From: Phycisphaerae bacterium
GTDB lineage: Bacteria; Planctomycetota; Phycisphaerae; UBA1845
NCBI GenBank assembly: GCA_029260165.1
Contig: JAJDDT010000039.1
Location: 1-45,767, forward strand
Length of the DNA: 45,767 nucleotides
Direction: 5' to 3'
A program made the translations under genes and the position numbers. Position 1 is the first letter of the stretch. Each line of letters opens with the position of its first letter. Below the pieces are notes generated by a model, which was given only the letters and a program-made list of their open reading frames with translations, was not told the origin of the DNA and did not search any database. Below are positions 35,529 through 44,159 of the stretch, piece after piece.

Positions 35529-36274
35529 CGTGCATTCCTCTGATTCTCGATTTCACAACCAACAGGGATATCGGACCCAGCCCCGCCGTCACTGCAGACC
35601 ACCTCCGCCAGCGTAACAATTGTAGGGCTGAACCAGGTGTGATGTCACCCTTAACGGCGATGATGGTCAGAATGTTGCCACCTTCGTCCGTCGGGACGAA
35701 TCCGTGGATTCCGTCGGCAGGTGCTGTTCCGGGGAAATACGCCATGTCTCCGGACTTTCCTGCGGTTCCCGGGGTGGGGACCTGTTTTTTTGGGGGGGCG
35801 ACCAGCCTGGAACGGCAGTGCTCAATAACGTGCCCCCCCGGACACTGGTCCTGCGAGTGGTCCGTCATCCCGGTCCGCGTCGCTTGATTGTTGCACTTTT
35901 GGGCGTGATAATCGCCCGCCTGCGTTCGCGCCGTCCGCGAGCAGTGACGCGCCGTCCGGACAGAATTAGCCCGGTAGGGCAGATGCTTGCACCTGCCGTC
36001 ACCAAAGCCGCATTCCAACAAACCGGCGTCAATCGCAGAGAAGCAATATACATCCGGGACATCAGCAAAAACAATCCCACACCAGACAAGCGAAACACCA
36101 CCACGCAGAACAACAGCCGATAGTTGCGGCAGGTGCGAGCGCCTGCCCTACACCGCTCAAAAAAAGGGCTGACACCGGAAGAAAATGTAGGCAAACACCA
36201 AGAACCCCTTGACCACGAACAGCCTCCTCATGGATATGCAAGCTGCGTCGCGGGTCCTACTCACAGAAGATATA
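35529..36274. other. 746-bp region without a convincing gene
   Basis: A minus-strand frame running 36021-35332 has a plausible middle part (MAYFPGTAPADGIHGF to KGDITPGSAL, about 35790-35600). Codon use worsens on both sides and the frame then overlaps the next gene out of phase. It may be a decayed gene; a C7A7 run lies beside it. The rest holds element C and nothing else I can support. Confidence 0.35.
35974..36151. repeat. Paired inverted repeat C (178-bp unit)
   Basis: The 24-bp arm at 35974-35997 (GTAGGGCAGATGC, then TTGCACCTGCC) and the arm at 36128-36151 are reverse complements with three mismatches. Each arm is itself a small hairpin (GGCAG facing CTGCC). About 130 bp with no clear coding content lie between. 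The unit could be a miniature element or two independent inserts. Confidence 0.65.
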
Positions 36275-36901
36275 TCATACCTCGGGGGGAGCGTCCAGAT
36301 TCCAAGTCGAATACTGGCCGTACGTTGACGCTGTCGAAACTTGCGTTGTCTTTGAAAACGGAATTATTGAGGAACACCCCGCGCCAGATTCACCACCCCG
36401 GTTATTTAGGACGCATTGCAATTGGGCACAGCTATTGCCAAAGTCATCTCCAACCAGTCTTGGATTCACAACCTGAAGGAACTCGTCAAGGGCTTTCTGA
36501 ATGCCTCTCGCGATCGAATACAGATTCCTCGGCACATTGTTCAACTCAGATCTAGCGAATGTGATATGCGCCACACTCTTATCAATCCACGCCTTCCATT
36601 CGCACTCCTGATACACTGTCTCTATTGAACGTTGCATCTTTTGAAGCCGCTCATTACCCGCGTCTATGTAACAAAGGGCTAGAACGTCCTTGTCCTTCTT
36701 ATTTTTCCGGAGGAGATCAATAAGCCCCCTCGCATGAATCAGAAAGGACTCGAGGTGCGCGCAGTAGCTTATGCTTTCTCGGTACGTTTTGGCGCCGCGG
36801 TGAATTGCTATTTGCAGTTCTCGCAATGTTCCCGCGAGCATCCAAATCTCGTATGCAACATGGGCTGATGCTTCCTTGAGTTGCCCAGAAGTCAATTTCA
36901 T
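36275..36901 (-). CDS. Hypothetical helical protein, 208 aa
   Basis: This 208-residue protein begins MKLTSGQLKEASAHVAYEIWML and is largely helical (FLIHARGLIDLLRKNKKDKDVLAL) with a low-complexity C-terminus. I recall similar orphan proteins in scattered bacteria but no function. The ATG at 36901 has AGGAGAG about 7 nt upstream; the frame extends 9 codons further. G+C is visibly lower than in neighbouring genes and the gene sits beside the repeat-rich gap, so recent transfer is likely. The next minus-strand gene upstream, the S9 peptidase, ends 44 bp away. Confidence 0.7.
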   Translation of the reverse strand: MKLTSGQLKEASAHVAYEIWMLAGTLRELQIAIHRGAKTYRESISYCAHLESFLIHARGLIDLLRKNKKDKDVLALCYIDAGNERLQKMQRSIETVYQECEWKAWIDKSVAHITFARSELNNVPRNLYSIARGIQKALDEFLQVVNPRLVGDDFGNSCAQLQCVLNNRGGESGAGCSSIIPFSKTTQVSTASTYGQYSTWNLDAPPEV

Positions 36902-36945
36902 TGGATTCTCTCCTATCCGTACCGTCAACGAATCACTTCTTCCTG

Positions 36946-38847
36946 CTACTCTACCTGCAAGTGCTTTTCAAAAAAATCGGCCAATCGCGTGTAAAAGATG
37001 ATTCGGTTTGCTTCTTTTCTGAAACCGTGACCTTCGTCGTCGAAAATCAGTAACTCCGCGTCCTGGCCTCTCTTTTTCATTTCCTTGTACAACAGCTCAG
37101 CCTCATAGACCGGGACGCGGGGGTCGTTCCTGCCGTGGGCGATCAAGACCGGGGTTCGGATGCGATCCACCAGATAAATCGGTGAAATGGACTCGAGGAA
37201 TTCGGGATCGGTGAGTGGGCCATACTCTGCTTCGCGGAGTTTTCTTCGGTAGGCTTTGGTGCGTTCGAGGAAGGTCTTGAAATTGACAATACCGACAACG
37301 TCGCAGGCTGCTCCGTAGATTTCCGGAGCCTGCGTGATGACCGCCACCGTCATGAATCCGCCGTAACTGCCGCCATAGGCCCCGATCATTTTCGGTCGCG
37401 AATACCCATTGTCGATCAGCCACTTGGCGGCGGCGACGCCATCCTGCACGGAGAGCATACGCTTCTTGTAGTTGTCAGCCTCGAGATAGGCGGTGCCGTA
37501 ACCACTGCTGCCGCGGACGTTTGGCGCGAGGACTCCGAACCCGCGCGACATGAAATATAGAAAATGTCGCGACAGACCGGGGCGGTACTGTCCTTCGGGG
37601 CCACCGTGATAGCTGACGATGAACGGTATCGGTTCGCCGCGTTCATGACCCGGCGGCAGGAAGAGAAAGGCCGGTATCTCCATGCCGTCGTTTGATTGAT
37701 AGTGAATCAGCTCGGGCAGGGAGAAAGTGTCAAGGGCGAGGTTTTGCGTGTCGGCTTTGGTGAGTGCAACGGGTTTGCTGTCCGACTGGTCAACGTTCCA
37801 TCGGTAAATGATGCCCGGTGTGATCGTGTTCGTCAGCGAGTAGAGCAGGGTCGAGCCTTCAAAGCGGACGTTGCGGACGAGTCCCCTGGGGATGTCGGGC
37901 GTTCGAAGCGGTTTGAAGCTTGGCAGGCTGAACAGGTGCAGTTCGCTGTAGCCATCGACGTTGACGGTGACAGCCATGATATCGCGTTTCTGGTTCATGA
38001 CGGTGGCGTCGAGGTCGTGGTCGTTGAATTGCGGCAGGACGGGGATGAGATAGTTGCCGGAGACGTCGAGGCGTCTCAGTGTTGTTCGGTCGGACTGGTA
38101 GTCGGTTGTGACGTAGAGGTAGGTGTCGTTGTTGTCGTATCCGACGGCGTAGAGAGAGAATTTGTCGGACCGCGGCATGAGTGGCCTCGCACCAGTGCCG
38201 GTCAGCATCACCTCCCACAGATAGGATTCGCTGGCAGAAACGTAATGTCCGACGACGAGTTTTCGGCCATCCTCCGTGAAGTCGGCTGGGTACCAATATC
38301 CGGGTTTTTCCCAGATTTTTTCGTTGGATTTGTTTTCGAGGTTGTAGAGGTAGATATTGAAGTCGGATTTGTTGTCCTTGTTGGCGCGGTAGGCGAACGC
38401 TTTGGAATCCCGTTGCCAGACAACGGAGCCAAAGACGGTCTCGCGATCGACGAAGAGCGGTTTGACAACCTCGTCGGTTGTGTTCATGAGGTAGAGATCG
38501 AGTTGCTCATCGCCGCCGGTGGAGGCGGATATCGTGATCCACCGGCCGTCGTCGGAGACGGTGTATCCGCTGGCACCGTCGGCGAAGTTAGTCAGTGCGA
38601 CGCCCTGTCCCGGATGTCCCGTGCGTTTGAAGATTTGTTGCACGCCGTCGTTAAGGTCGATGTAATAGAAGGTGCCGTTGGCGGCGAGGGTGCCTGACCA
38701 CGGTGCGCGGATTTTGACGAATCGCTCGACGGACGCCTGCCGCGGGTCCATAGCCCGTTTTCGAGCGGCATTTTGGGCACATCCACCGATCGCGAATGCG
38801 GTCAAGGCCAAAGCGAGGCTGGTGTGATAGAATGTTGTGGATTTCAC
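36946..38847 (-). CDS. S9 family prolyl oligopeptidase-like lipoprotein
   Basis: This 633-residue serine peptidase has a lipoprotein signal (lipobox AIGGC, C23). An N-terminal seven-bladed beta-propeller of about 330 residues (WD40-like repeats such as DGRWITISASTGGDEQLDLYLM) is followed by an alpha/beta-hydrolase domain. Its nucleophile is in GAYGGSYGGFMTV, the aspartate in HGRNDPRVP and the histidine in DDEGHGF. It probably degrades oligopeptides at the cell envelope. The start ATG 38847 diverges from the permease gene with 151 bp between them. Confidence 0.93.
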   Translation of the reverse strand: MKSTTFYHTSLALALTAFAIGGCAQNAARKRAMDPRQASVERFVKIRAPWSGTLAANGTFYYIDLNDGVQQIFKRTGHPGQGVALTNFADGASGYTVSDDGRWITISASTGGDEQLDLYLMNTTDEVVKPLFVDRETVFGSVVWQRDSKAFAYRANKDNKSDFNIYLYNLENKSNEKIWEKPGYWYPADFTEDGRKLVVGHYVSASESYLWEVMLTGTGARPLMPRSDKFSLYAVGYDNNDTYLYVTTDYQSDRTTLRRLDVSGNYLIPVLPQFNDHDLDATVMNQKRDIMAVTVNVDGYSELHLFSLPSFKPLRTPDIPRGLVRNVRFEGSTLLYSLTNTITPGIIYRWNVDQSDSKPVALTKADTQNLALDTFSLPELIHYQSNDGMEIPAFLFLPPGHERGEPIPFIVSYHGGPEGQYRPGLSRHFLYFMSRGFGVLAPNVRGSSGYGTAYLEADNYKKRMLSVQDGVAAAKWLIDNGYSRPKMIGAYGGSYGGFMTVAVITQAPEIYGAACDVVGIVNFKTFLERTKAYRRKLREAEYGPLTDPEFLESISPIYLVDRIRTPVLIAHGRNDPRVPVYEAELLYKEMKKRGQDAELLIFDDEGHGFRKEANRIIFYTRLADFFEKHLQVE

Positions 38848-38998
38848 CGGTGTTCTCCTGAGACTGATACTGTCGTGTCATTGACTGTCATGCGACCATG
38901 ATTATGAAAAATGACGTTGAAATGGCAAGTGTATCGGGAAACCCGGAACCGTTGAACGTCCTTTCTGACACAATGACGACAAGAACTGACATTCTCCG

Positions 38999-40315
38999 AT
39001 GAGCTTCCTGATCGATTGGGCAACGCAGACGTGGGATTTGGTGGCCTGTTCGGCTGTGTGGTTGCTGTTCGGGTTTGCGGCGGCTGGTTTCATTTCGGTG
39101 TTGGTGCCATCGCGGTGGATTCTGAATCACCTTGGCGGATCGGGGATGATGAGCGTGTTGAAGGCGTCGGTGTTTGGGATTCCGCTGACGCTTTGCTCGT
39201 GCAGCGTGATCCCGGTGGCATCTTCGTTGCGACGTCGCGGGGCGAGCAAGGGTGCGACGGCGGGATTTTTGATCAGCACGCCGGAGATTGGGGTTGATTC
39301 GTTTGCGTTGTCGTATGCGCTGTTGGGGCCTGTGCTTGCGATTGCCCGACCGTTATCGGCGTTGGTGACAACGTTGATGGCCGGTGGGTTGATCGAGCGG
39401 TTTGACAGGGATGGTTCCGCGAAGGGAACGCTGACGCCCGATACGGATTCGTCGTGCTGTTGTGCGAATTCGGATGGTGGTGTCGAACCTGTCGAGGCGT
39501 CGGTGGATTGTTGCAACGAGACGGTTGAGGCGTCGGGAGACTGTTGCGGCGAGACGAAACCAACCGTTGTAGCGTCACCCCTTGTGGGTGACGGGGATGC
39601 GAAACGACGTCCGCTTGCAATCGCGCCGCCCACGAGGGGCGACGCTACAGAAGTCTCCACAAAGAACGCAACAAAACAGGCACAATACCGCAAGACAATC
39701 GCGAGCACGTCGGGGCCATCGATTGGATCGGCGATTCGTTATGGATTCGTGGACCTGTTGTCGGACCTGGCCCATTGGTTGGCGATTGGGTTTTTGCTGG
39801 CTGGTTTGGTGCAGGTATTGATGCCGGACGGTTTCCTGGATCGCTACATCGGTGACGGAATGCTCGCGAAGGTGGCCATGCTGGTGGCAGGGTTGCCGCT
39901 GTACATTTGCGCGACGTCGTCGACGCCTCTTGCGGCTGCCCTGATTGCTCAGGGTTTAAGCCCAGGGGCTGCTCTGGTGTTCCTGCTGGTCGGTCCCGCG
40001 ACGAACGCAGCCACGATGACGGTGGTTTTCCGGGACCTTGGAATCAGGAGTTTGGTTATTTACCTTGCCAGCATAGCCGTGGTTTCGATGGTGGCTGGTG
40101 TTGGACTGGATGCGTTGGTGGGTGACGCGGGGATACCTGAGTCGGTTTTGGGGAAATCGGGGCACGGTCCGTCGACATGGAGCAGCGTGGCGGGGGTGAC
40201 ATTCTGCGTGTTGCTGTTGAACGGGCTTCGGATTCGATGGTCGAAACGCCGAAAGTCGTCGGAAAAAGCGAGTGGAGCGTCGTTGCCGGAGGGTCAGTGT
40301 CCGAATTGTCATTAG
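38999..40315 (+). CDS. Metal permease (DUF318/ArsP-like), element B in frame
   Basis: This 438-residue membrane protein has two halves of about four helices each. The first carries FGIPLTLCSCSVIPVASSLRRRGASKGATAGFLISTPEIG and the second the matching ICATSSTPLAAALIAQGLSPGAALVFLLVGPATN, the pattern of permeases that move arsenic, copper or zinc. The loop between them (about 143-235) is Cys-rich (SSCCCANS, VDCCNE, GDCCGE) and may bind metal. Residues 190-218 are encoded by palindromic element B, read through without a stop. The gene ends in an Arg/Lys-rich tail and GQCPNCH. Start ATG 38999. Confidence 0.87.
   Translation: MSFLIDWATQTWDLVACSAVWLLFGFAAAGFISVLVPSRWILNHLGGSGMMSVLKASVFGIPLTLCSCSVIPVASSLRRRGASKGATAGFLISTPEIGVDSFALSYALLGPVLAIARPLSALVTTLMAGGLIERFDRDGSAKGTLTPDTDSSCCCANSDGGVEPVEASVDCCNETVEASGDCCGETKPTVVASPLVGDGDAKRRPLAIAPPTRGDATEVSTKNATKQAQYRKTIASTSGPSIGSAIRYGFVDLLSDLAHWLAIGFLLAGLVQVLMPDGFLDRYIGDGMLAKVAMLVAGLPLYICATSSTPLAAALIAQGLSPGAALVFLLVGPATNAATMTVVFRDLGIRSLVIYLASIAVVSMVAGVGLDALVGDAGIPESVLGKSGHGPSTWSSVAGVTFCVLLLNGLRIRWSKRRKSSEKASGASLPEGQCPNCH
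39568..39650. repeat. Palindromic element B inside the permease gene
   Basis: The left arm (39568-39591) and right arm (39627-39650) are inverted repeats with four mismatches over 24 bp. The left arm is nearly identical to 33764-33791. The element is translated in frame as about 28 residues containing ASPLVGDGD and PPTRGDATE, a typical outcome for repeats that can insert into a flexible loop. Confidence 0.8.
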
Positions 40316-40386
40316 GGTGAAAATTCGGCCTGAAATCGGTATGGGATGTCGACAAACGGAGAAACAGAGTCGATAATAAGGATGGT

Positions 40387-40917
40387 ATGGATCGATCAAC
40401 GACCAATGTGATGCGACACGAGCGATTCACATGGCTTGCCAGGCGGACCCTGTGGGCGGTATTGTTTGGCCTGCATGCTGCGTGGGTGGTGCGTCTTGGT
40501 GTATCGGGCGACGCGACGGCGTTCCGACTCATCACGATGAGCCTGGGCGTTGGGTTCCTCGGGCTTAAGACGTTCGATGTGCCCTGGCTTCGGTTGTTGT
40601 GCACGCGGCGGGCGCTGGTGGCTGGCCTGCTGGTGGTGATCATTTTGCATGTTGGGGTGATGGATCGGGCGTTGTTCGAGCCTGGTGATTCGTCGCTCTG
40701 GTTTGTTCCCATTTTGGTTAGCCTGTCGGTTTGCCTGAAACCGCTGTGGGTGATGACCCGTAAGGTCGTCGTCGCGTTGACACGGGCGGCGAGTCATTTG
40801 CATATCTGTTCACGTTCCGCATTTCGCGAGTCGCTTTGGAAACTTGCGATTGGCGGACCTCAATTTCTACCGCACCCGCTCCGGGTGCTGCGCGGACCTC
40901 CCGCGAACGCTCAATAG
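40387..40917 (+). CDS. Hypothetical membrane protein, 176 aa
   Basis: This 176-residue protein has about four hydrophobic helices (for example TLWAVLFGLHAAWVVRLGV, ALVAGLLVVIILHVGVMD and LWFVPILVSLSVCL) and a basic C-terminal tail (HPLRVLRGPPANAQ). It starts 71 bp downstream of the permease on the same strand, so cotranscription is likely and a helper role in metal transport is possible. No family is recognised. The 40918-41083 gap shows only the ribosome binding site of the next gene. Confidence 0.6.
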   Translation: MDRSTTNVMRHERFTWLARRTLWAVLFGLHAAWVVRLGVSGDATAFRLITMSLGVGFLGLKTFDVPWLRLLCTRRALVAGLLVVIILHVGVMDRALFEPGDSSLWFVPILVSLSVCLKPLWVMTRKVVVALTRAASHLHICSRSAFRESLWKLAIGGPQFLPHPLRVLRGPPANAQ

Positions 40918-41083
40918 TCGATTGTCTGGTTTGAATCTGGTGGTTTTTCGCCGCCGGTCGGGCCACGGTCGGATCGTTGAATTCCTCAGCGATTGGGATT
41001 GTTGGGTTGTTTGTTCTCGAACTATGTCATTTTGATGCAGTTGATTCGGACGTCCTGAGCGTTCGGACGGGAGGTGATCGTCG

Positions 41084-42481
41084 ATGCGATGCGACGCACT
41101 TGTTGGATTGTTTGCGCTGTTGGCTGGGACGTCTGGTGTCCTCGCCGCTGAATTTTTTCTGATAACGGGAGTTGATTCCCTGCGCTGGCCTGGGGTGACA
41201 CTGGATATCGAACCGAACCCGGGGCCCGGGTTTTCCGGCGAGATATCCGACGGAAACCGGTTGGCTGGTACCTCGGAGACGACCGGAATCGCGGAGTTTA
41301 CGGGCAACGGGGACCCGATGTACGCGCCAAACGCGTTTGGATCGATGAGTTTCACGTTTCGACGCGGAACGGTGCCGATCCCGCCGTTCGGGGTTTCGCC
41401 CATCATGGCCATCGATTTCCTGGGTGGGCCTTTGCTTGATCTGGATGGTGATCCGGACAACGACGGGCGCAGTTTGGTGCCGATTGCGGGTGGGGCTGCC
41501 ATCGAGATTCCGGGGTCGGACAGTCTGATCGAGTTGGAGTTCGATTTTGCCGGTGGGTCGGTGTCGATCGAGCGTTTCGACGCGACCGGCACGAACGTCG
41601 GTGGATTCAACATTGATGCGTCGATCGCGACGACGCTGACGGTGTTGGCGGGTACGGGCAACGACGGCGAGGTCGGCGATGCGATCAATTCAGAGATTGA
41701 TACAAGGGTTGGATCGTTGACGATGTTCGGCGGCGACAGCGAAACGTTGACCGGCGTGTACCGGATCGACGACCTGGGTTTTGAGTTGTGGCAGGACTCG
41801 ATCTCCCCGACGGCGGGCGCGACGTCGGTCTTCGGGACGTTTCAGTTTCTGGGGGCTTTTCGCGGTTGGGTTGTCGTGCGCGATGCGGAGACCGGCGCGT
41901 TTCCGACCTTGGCGGGCGAAGGGCTTGGTTCGACGCGTTGGCCTGCGGTGAATACGGATTTCGTTGGCGAGACGATCGCGACGGCCAATGGCTTGCAGGG
42001 CGGGTCAGCCACCATCGTGTCGCGGGCGGAGCTTGGCAACGCAGCCGATGAGTTCACCGTTATTCCGGGCAATGGTGGGTTGTCTCTGGAAGACGCCGAC
42101 GGCGACATCGGGGCCTATTTCGACGACGTCGTGGTGCCCTTGTTGGACGCGGACGTTCTTAGTTTTGTCTATCTGGAGTCGGCGGGTTTCGGGACGAACA
42201 ACAGTTTTGACCCGGTGTTTATAGATTCGGTGGGATATGACGTGGTGATATTAGCGTCGTCGCCCTGCGGGATTCGTCCCGATGCCGTGTTGGGGGATTT
42301 TGACAACAACGGTGCGGTGAATCTGGTGGACCTGCCGGGACTGAACGGCTGCGTGGCCGGCGAGATTTTCAACTGCACGTCGATGGATTTCGACGGTGAC
42401 GACGACGTGGACCTGCTGGACGTTGGCGGGTTTCAGCGTGCGTTTGGTTTGTTGGTCGAACTGCCCGCTTGCGGGTTGTAG
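41084..42481 (+). CDS. Secreted protein with dockerin-like C-terminal repeats
   Basis: This 465-residue protein has a Sec signal peptide (about 1-21, ending SGVLA), a beta-rich body and a C-terminal pair of EF-hand-like loops, DFDNNGAVNLVDLPGLNGC and DFDGDDDVDLLDVGGFQRAF. These are the type of calcium-binding, dockerin-like ending seen on many planctomycete exported proteins. It should be extracellular or on the surface; no enzyme motif was found. GGAGGTGAT (41070-41078) lies 5 nt before ATG 41084. The next gene starts 12 bp after the stop, so it heads a unit with the prepilin and two membrane proteins. Confidence 0.8.
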   Translation: MRCDALVGLFALLAGTSGVLAAEFFLITGVDSLRWPGVTLDIEPNPGPGFSGEISDGNRLAGTSETTGIAEFTGNGDPMYAPNAFGSMSFTFRRGTVPIPPFGVSPIMAIDFLGGPLLDLDGDPDNDGRSLVPIAGGAAIEIPGSDSLIELEFDFAGGSVSIERFDATGTNVGGFNIDASIATTLTVLAGTGNDGEVGDAINSEIDTRVGSLTMFGGDSETLTGVYRIDDLGFELWQDSISPTAGATSVFGTFQFLGAFRGWVVVRDAETGAFPTLAGEGLGSTRWPAVNTDFVGETIATANGLQGGSATIVSRAELGNAADEFTVIPGNGGLSLEDADGDIGAYFDDVVVPLLDADVLSFVYLESAGFGTNNSFDPVFIDSVGYDVVILASSPCGIRPDAVLGDFDNNGAVNLVDLPGLNGCVAGEIFNCTSMDFDGDDDVDLLDVGGFQRAFGLLVELPACGL

Positions 42482-42493
42482 GAGGTGATGATC

Positions 42494-43261
42494 ATGAGAC
42501 GAATTCAATTATCGAACGAACGTCGCGGTTTCACCCTGATCGAGCTGTTGGTGGTCGTGAGCATCATCGCCATGTTGATTGCCATGCTCCTGCCGTCGCT
42601 GAAATCGGCCCGCGGGCAGGCGAAGCAGGTCGTTTGCAGCACCAACATTCGTGGGATCGGAATCGGAATATGGAATTACTGGACGGAGAACAACGGGCGC
42701 GTGCCTTATATTGAAAGTCCGATGACGAACGGGACCGCGATCACTCCGGATGGACCGAGCGTGGGTTTCGGGAATGAATCGGTGCCCGACGAGGAGTTGA
42801 ACCCGTTCGACATGGAACGCTGGCCACAATCGCTACCGAATATTCTCATGCCAATGTACATGGGCCGGGATGAAAATGTGTTTGTCTGTCCGTCGGCGGT
42901 GAACGGTTGGCCTCGGGTGGGCGGGAAGTATCGGTACACCTACAGACCTGCATCCGCGAATCAGCCCAACGGCGACGTTTCCGCGGATGGGTCCTATTTT
43001 CGGGAGAATTTCGGTTTCCTGGATGGACGGATGTATCGCCGGCTGAAGATAAAACTGACGGGCAATCCGGTGGAGGATGCACAGCTTCTGGCGCGGAAGC
43101 GGAGCACGTTTCTGCGTGACATGATTTCGCGACGCGGCGGGTTTCATGGTCCGCACAAAAGGGGAATCAACGTCATGGATCGCACCCTGGCGGTGGATTT
43201 TTTCAGTGAGGAAAAAACGGTGACGTGGCTTGGGACGTTCGGAGGCGGGGTTGGGTTCTGA
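42494..43261 (+). CDS. Prepilin-like protein with type IV N-methylation signal
   Basis: This 255-residue protein carries the prepilin motif RRG/FTLIELLVVVSIIAM. Cleavage is expected after G12, F13 becomes the methylated N-terminus, and E17 is the +5 glutamate. The hydrophobic helix is about 13-38, and a SARGQAKQVVCSTNIRGIG segment typical of planctomycete pseudopilins follows. Late parts include CPSAVNGW and a C-terminal HGPHKRGINVMDRTLAVDFF segment, as in the H-x-G type of that family. Start ATG 42494: the stop of the previous gene lies in an ideal TAGGAGGTGAT Shine-Dalgarno (42479-42489); GTG 42485 and ATG 42488 are in frame but too close to it. The next gene overlaps by 1 bp. Confidence 0.85.
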   Translation: MRRIQLSNERRGFTLIELLVVVSIIAMLIAMLLPSLKSARGQAKQVVCSTNIRGIGIGIWNYWTENNGRVPYIESPMTNGTAITPDGPSVGFGNESVPDEELNPFDMERWPQSLPNILMPMYMGRDENVFVCPSAVNGWPRVGGKYRYTYRPASANQPNGDVSADGSYFRENFGFLDGRMYRRLKIKLTGNPVEDAQLLARKRSTFLRDMISRRGGFHGPHKRGINVMDRTLAVDFFSEEKTVTWLGTFGGGVGF

Positions 43262-43731
43262 TGTCGGGTGCGGTTGGAGATACAGGGCAGGTTGCGGATG
43301 CTGTCGGCGTTCGCTTGTCGCGATCGCTGCGGTGGTTTGTGTACACCGCGGCGGGTGCGGCCAGCACGGGAACGCTGCTGTTCTGCTATCGCACGACGTT
43401 GGGTGACTTCGAGAAGGCGATGATCACCGCGCATGAACTGACCGGTGACGCCGTCGTCCTGGCGATGGGTGTTTACCTCTGGTCGCACGTCGGACGGACG
43501 TGGCAGATGCGACGGGGACGATCTGTTTCGTGGTGGACGGGTTTGGTGGGTGGGTTGTGCTGGTTGGTATCAATCCTGACCGGCGTGTACGCACAGACGG
43601 CGGGAATGGGTGATTCGTTGCTGTTGTGGTGGGTTCATGCGTTGGGAAGTTTTGTTGGGATTGTGGTGGTTTGCTTTCACGCAGCCTACGGGTTTCGTGC
43701 GAGCATCTTGCAGAATCGAGGGACGATATGA
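43261..43731 (+). CDS. Membrane protein, cytochrome-b-like histidines
   Basis: This 156-residue protein has four membrane helices (SLRWFVYTAAGAASTGTLLF, DAVVLAMGVYLWSHVGR, GLVGGLCWLVSILTGVYA, LWWVHALGSFVGIVVVCFHAAYG). Histidines lie in helix 2 (H59-like TAHELTGD, SHVGR) and helix 4 (WVHALGS, CFHAAYG), the kind of spacing used for heme b. That is suggestive only. It starts on the prepilin stop (TGATG overlap at 43259-43263) and ends 4 bp into the next gene. The family is not recognised, but the coupling places it with the next membrane protein. Confidence 0.65.
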   Translation: MSGAVGDTGQVADAVGVRLSRSLRWFVYTAAGAASTGTLLFCYRTTLGDFEKAMITAHELTGDAVVLAMGVYLWSHVGRTWQMRRGRSVSWWTGLVGGLCWLVSILTGVYAQTAGMGDSLLLWWVHALGSFVGIVVVCFHAAYGFRASILQNRGTI

Positions 43732-44159
43732 ATTTTTCAGATATTCCTGTGTTTTCGGCTTTCAGTGCGGGATCGGAAGTTGTCGTAACGATCATCGTGC
43801 TCTACACGGTGATTCGAAATCTGCGTGGGCAGCCTTTGCAATGGAAGTTGTTGGGACTGTGCTTGATGTTCGAGCTTTGCGTCAATGTGATGTACATGAT
43901 CAATCGGGCGGCAGCTCACGATTCGGGAACGGTGTTGTCGACCAATTTGAAAATCATGTACGCGGTGCATGGGGGGCTGTCCCTGCTGATGTTTGTTGGG
44001 CTGGTCCTGTTGTTCCTGATTTCGACGTTTGATCAGAAAGTGGGGCACCCGACGTGGTTCCAGCGTCACGCACGGGGAACGTGGGCATTTGTCACGCTCT
44101 GGTTGATTTCGGTCGGCTCAGGCGAGGCGATATTCATTCAGCGGTACCTGCTCGCATAG
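43728..44159 (+). CDS. Four-helix membrane protein, DUF420-like
   Basis: This 143-residue protein has four helices and ends HPTWFQRHARGTWAFVTLWLISVGSGEAIFIQRYL. The pattern of histidines in helices 3-4 and the R-x2-R/W-x-W region resembles DUF420 proteins (COG2322), some of which help assemble cytochrome oxidase. The match is weak. Its start overlaps the previous stop (ATGA). If the heme idea for the neighbour holds, the pair could be a redox membrane module, though no oxidase subunit is here. Confidence 0.55.
   Translation: MNFSDIPVFSAFSAGSEVVVTIIVLYTVIRNLRGQPLQWKLLGLCLMFELCVNVMYMINRAAAHDSGTVLSTNLKIMYAVHGGLSLLMFVGLVLLFLISTFDQKVGHPTWFQRHARGTWAFVTLWLISVGSGEAIFIQRYLLA

Noticed and set aside
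35332-36021. 229-codon minus-strand frame as a gene
   Set aside because: Only a middle stretch looks protein-like; the ends have poor codon use and it overlaps the next gene out of phase. Kept only as a possible decayed gene.
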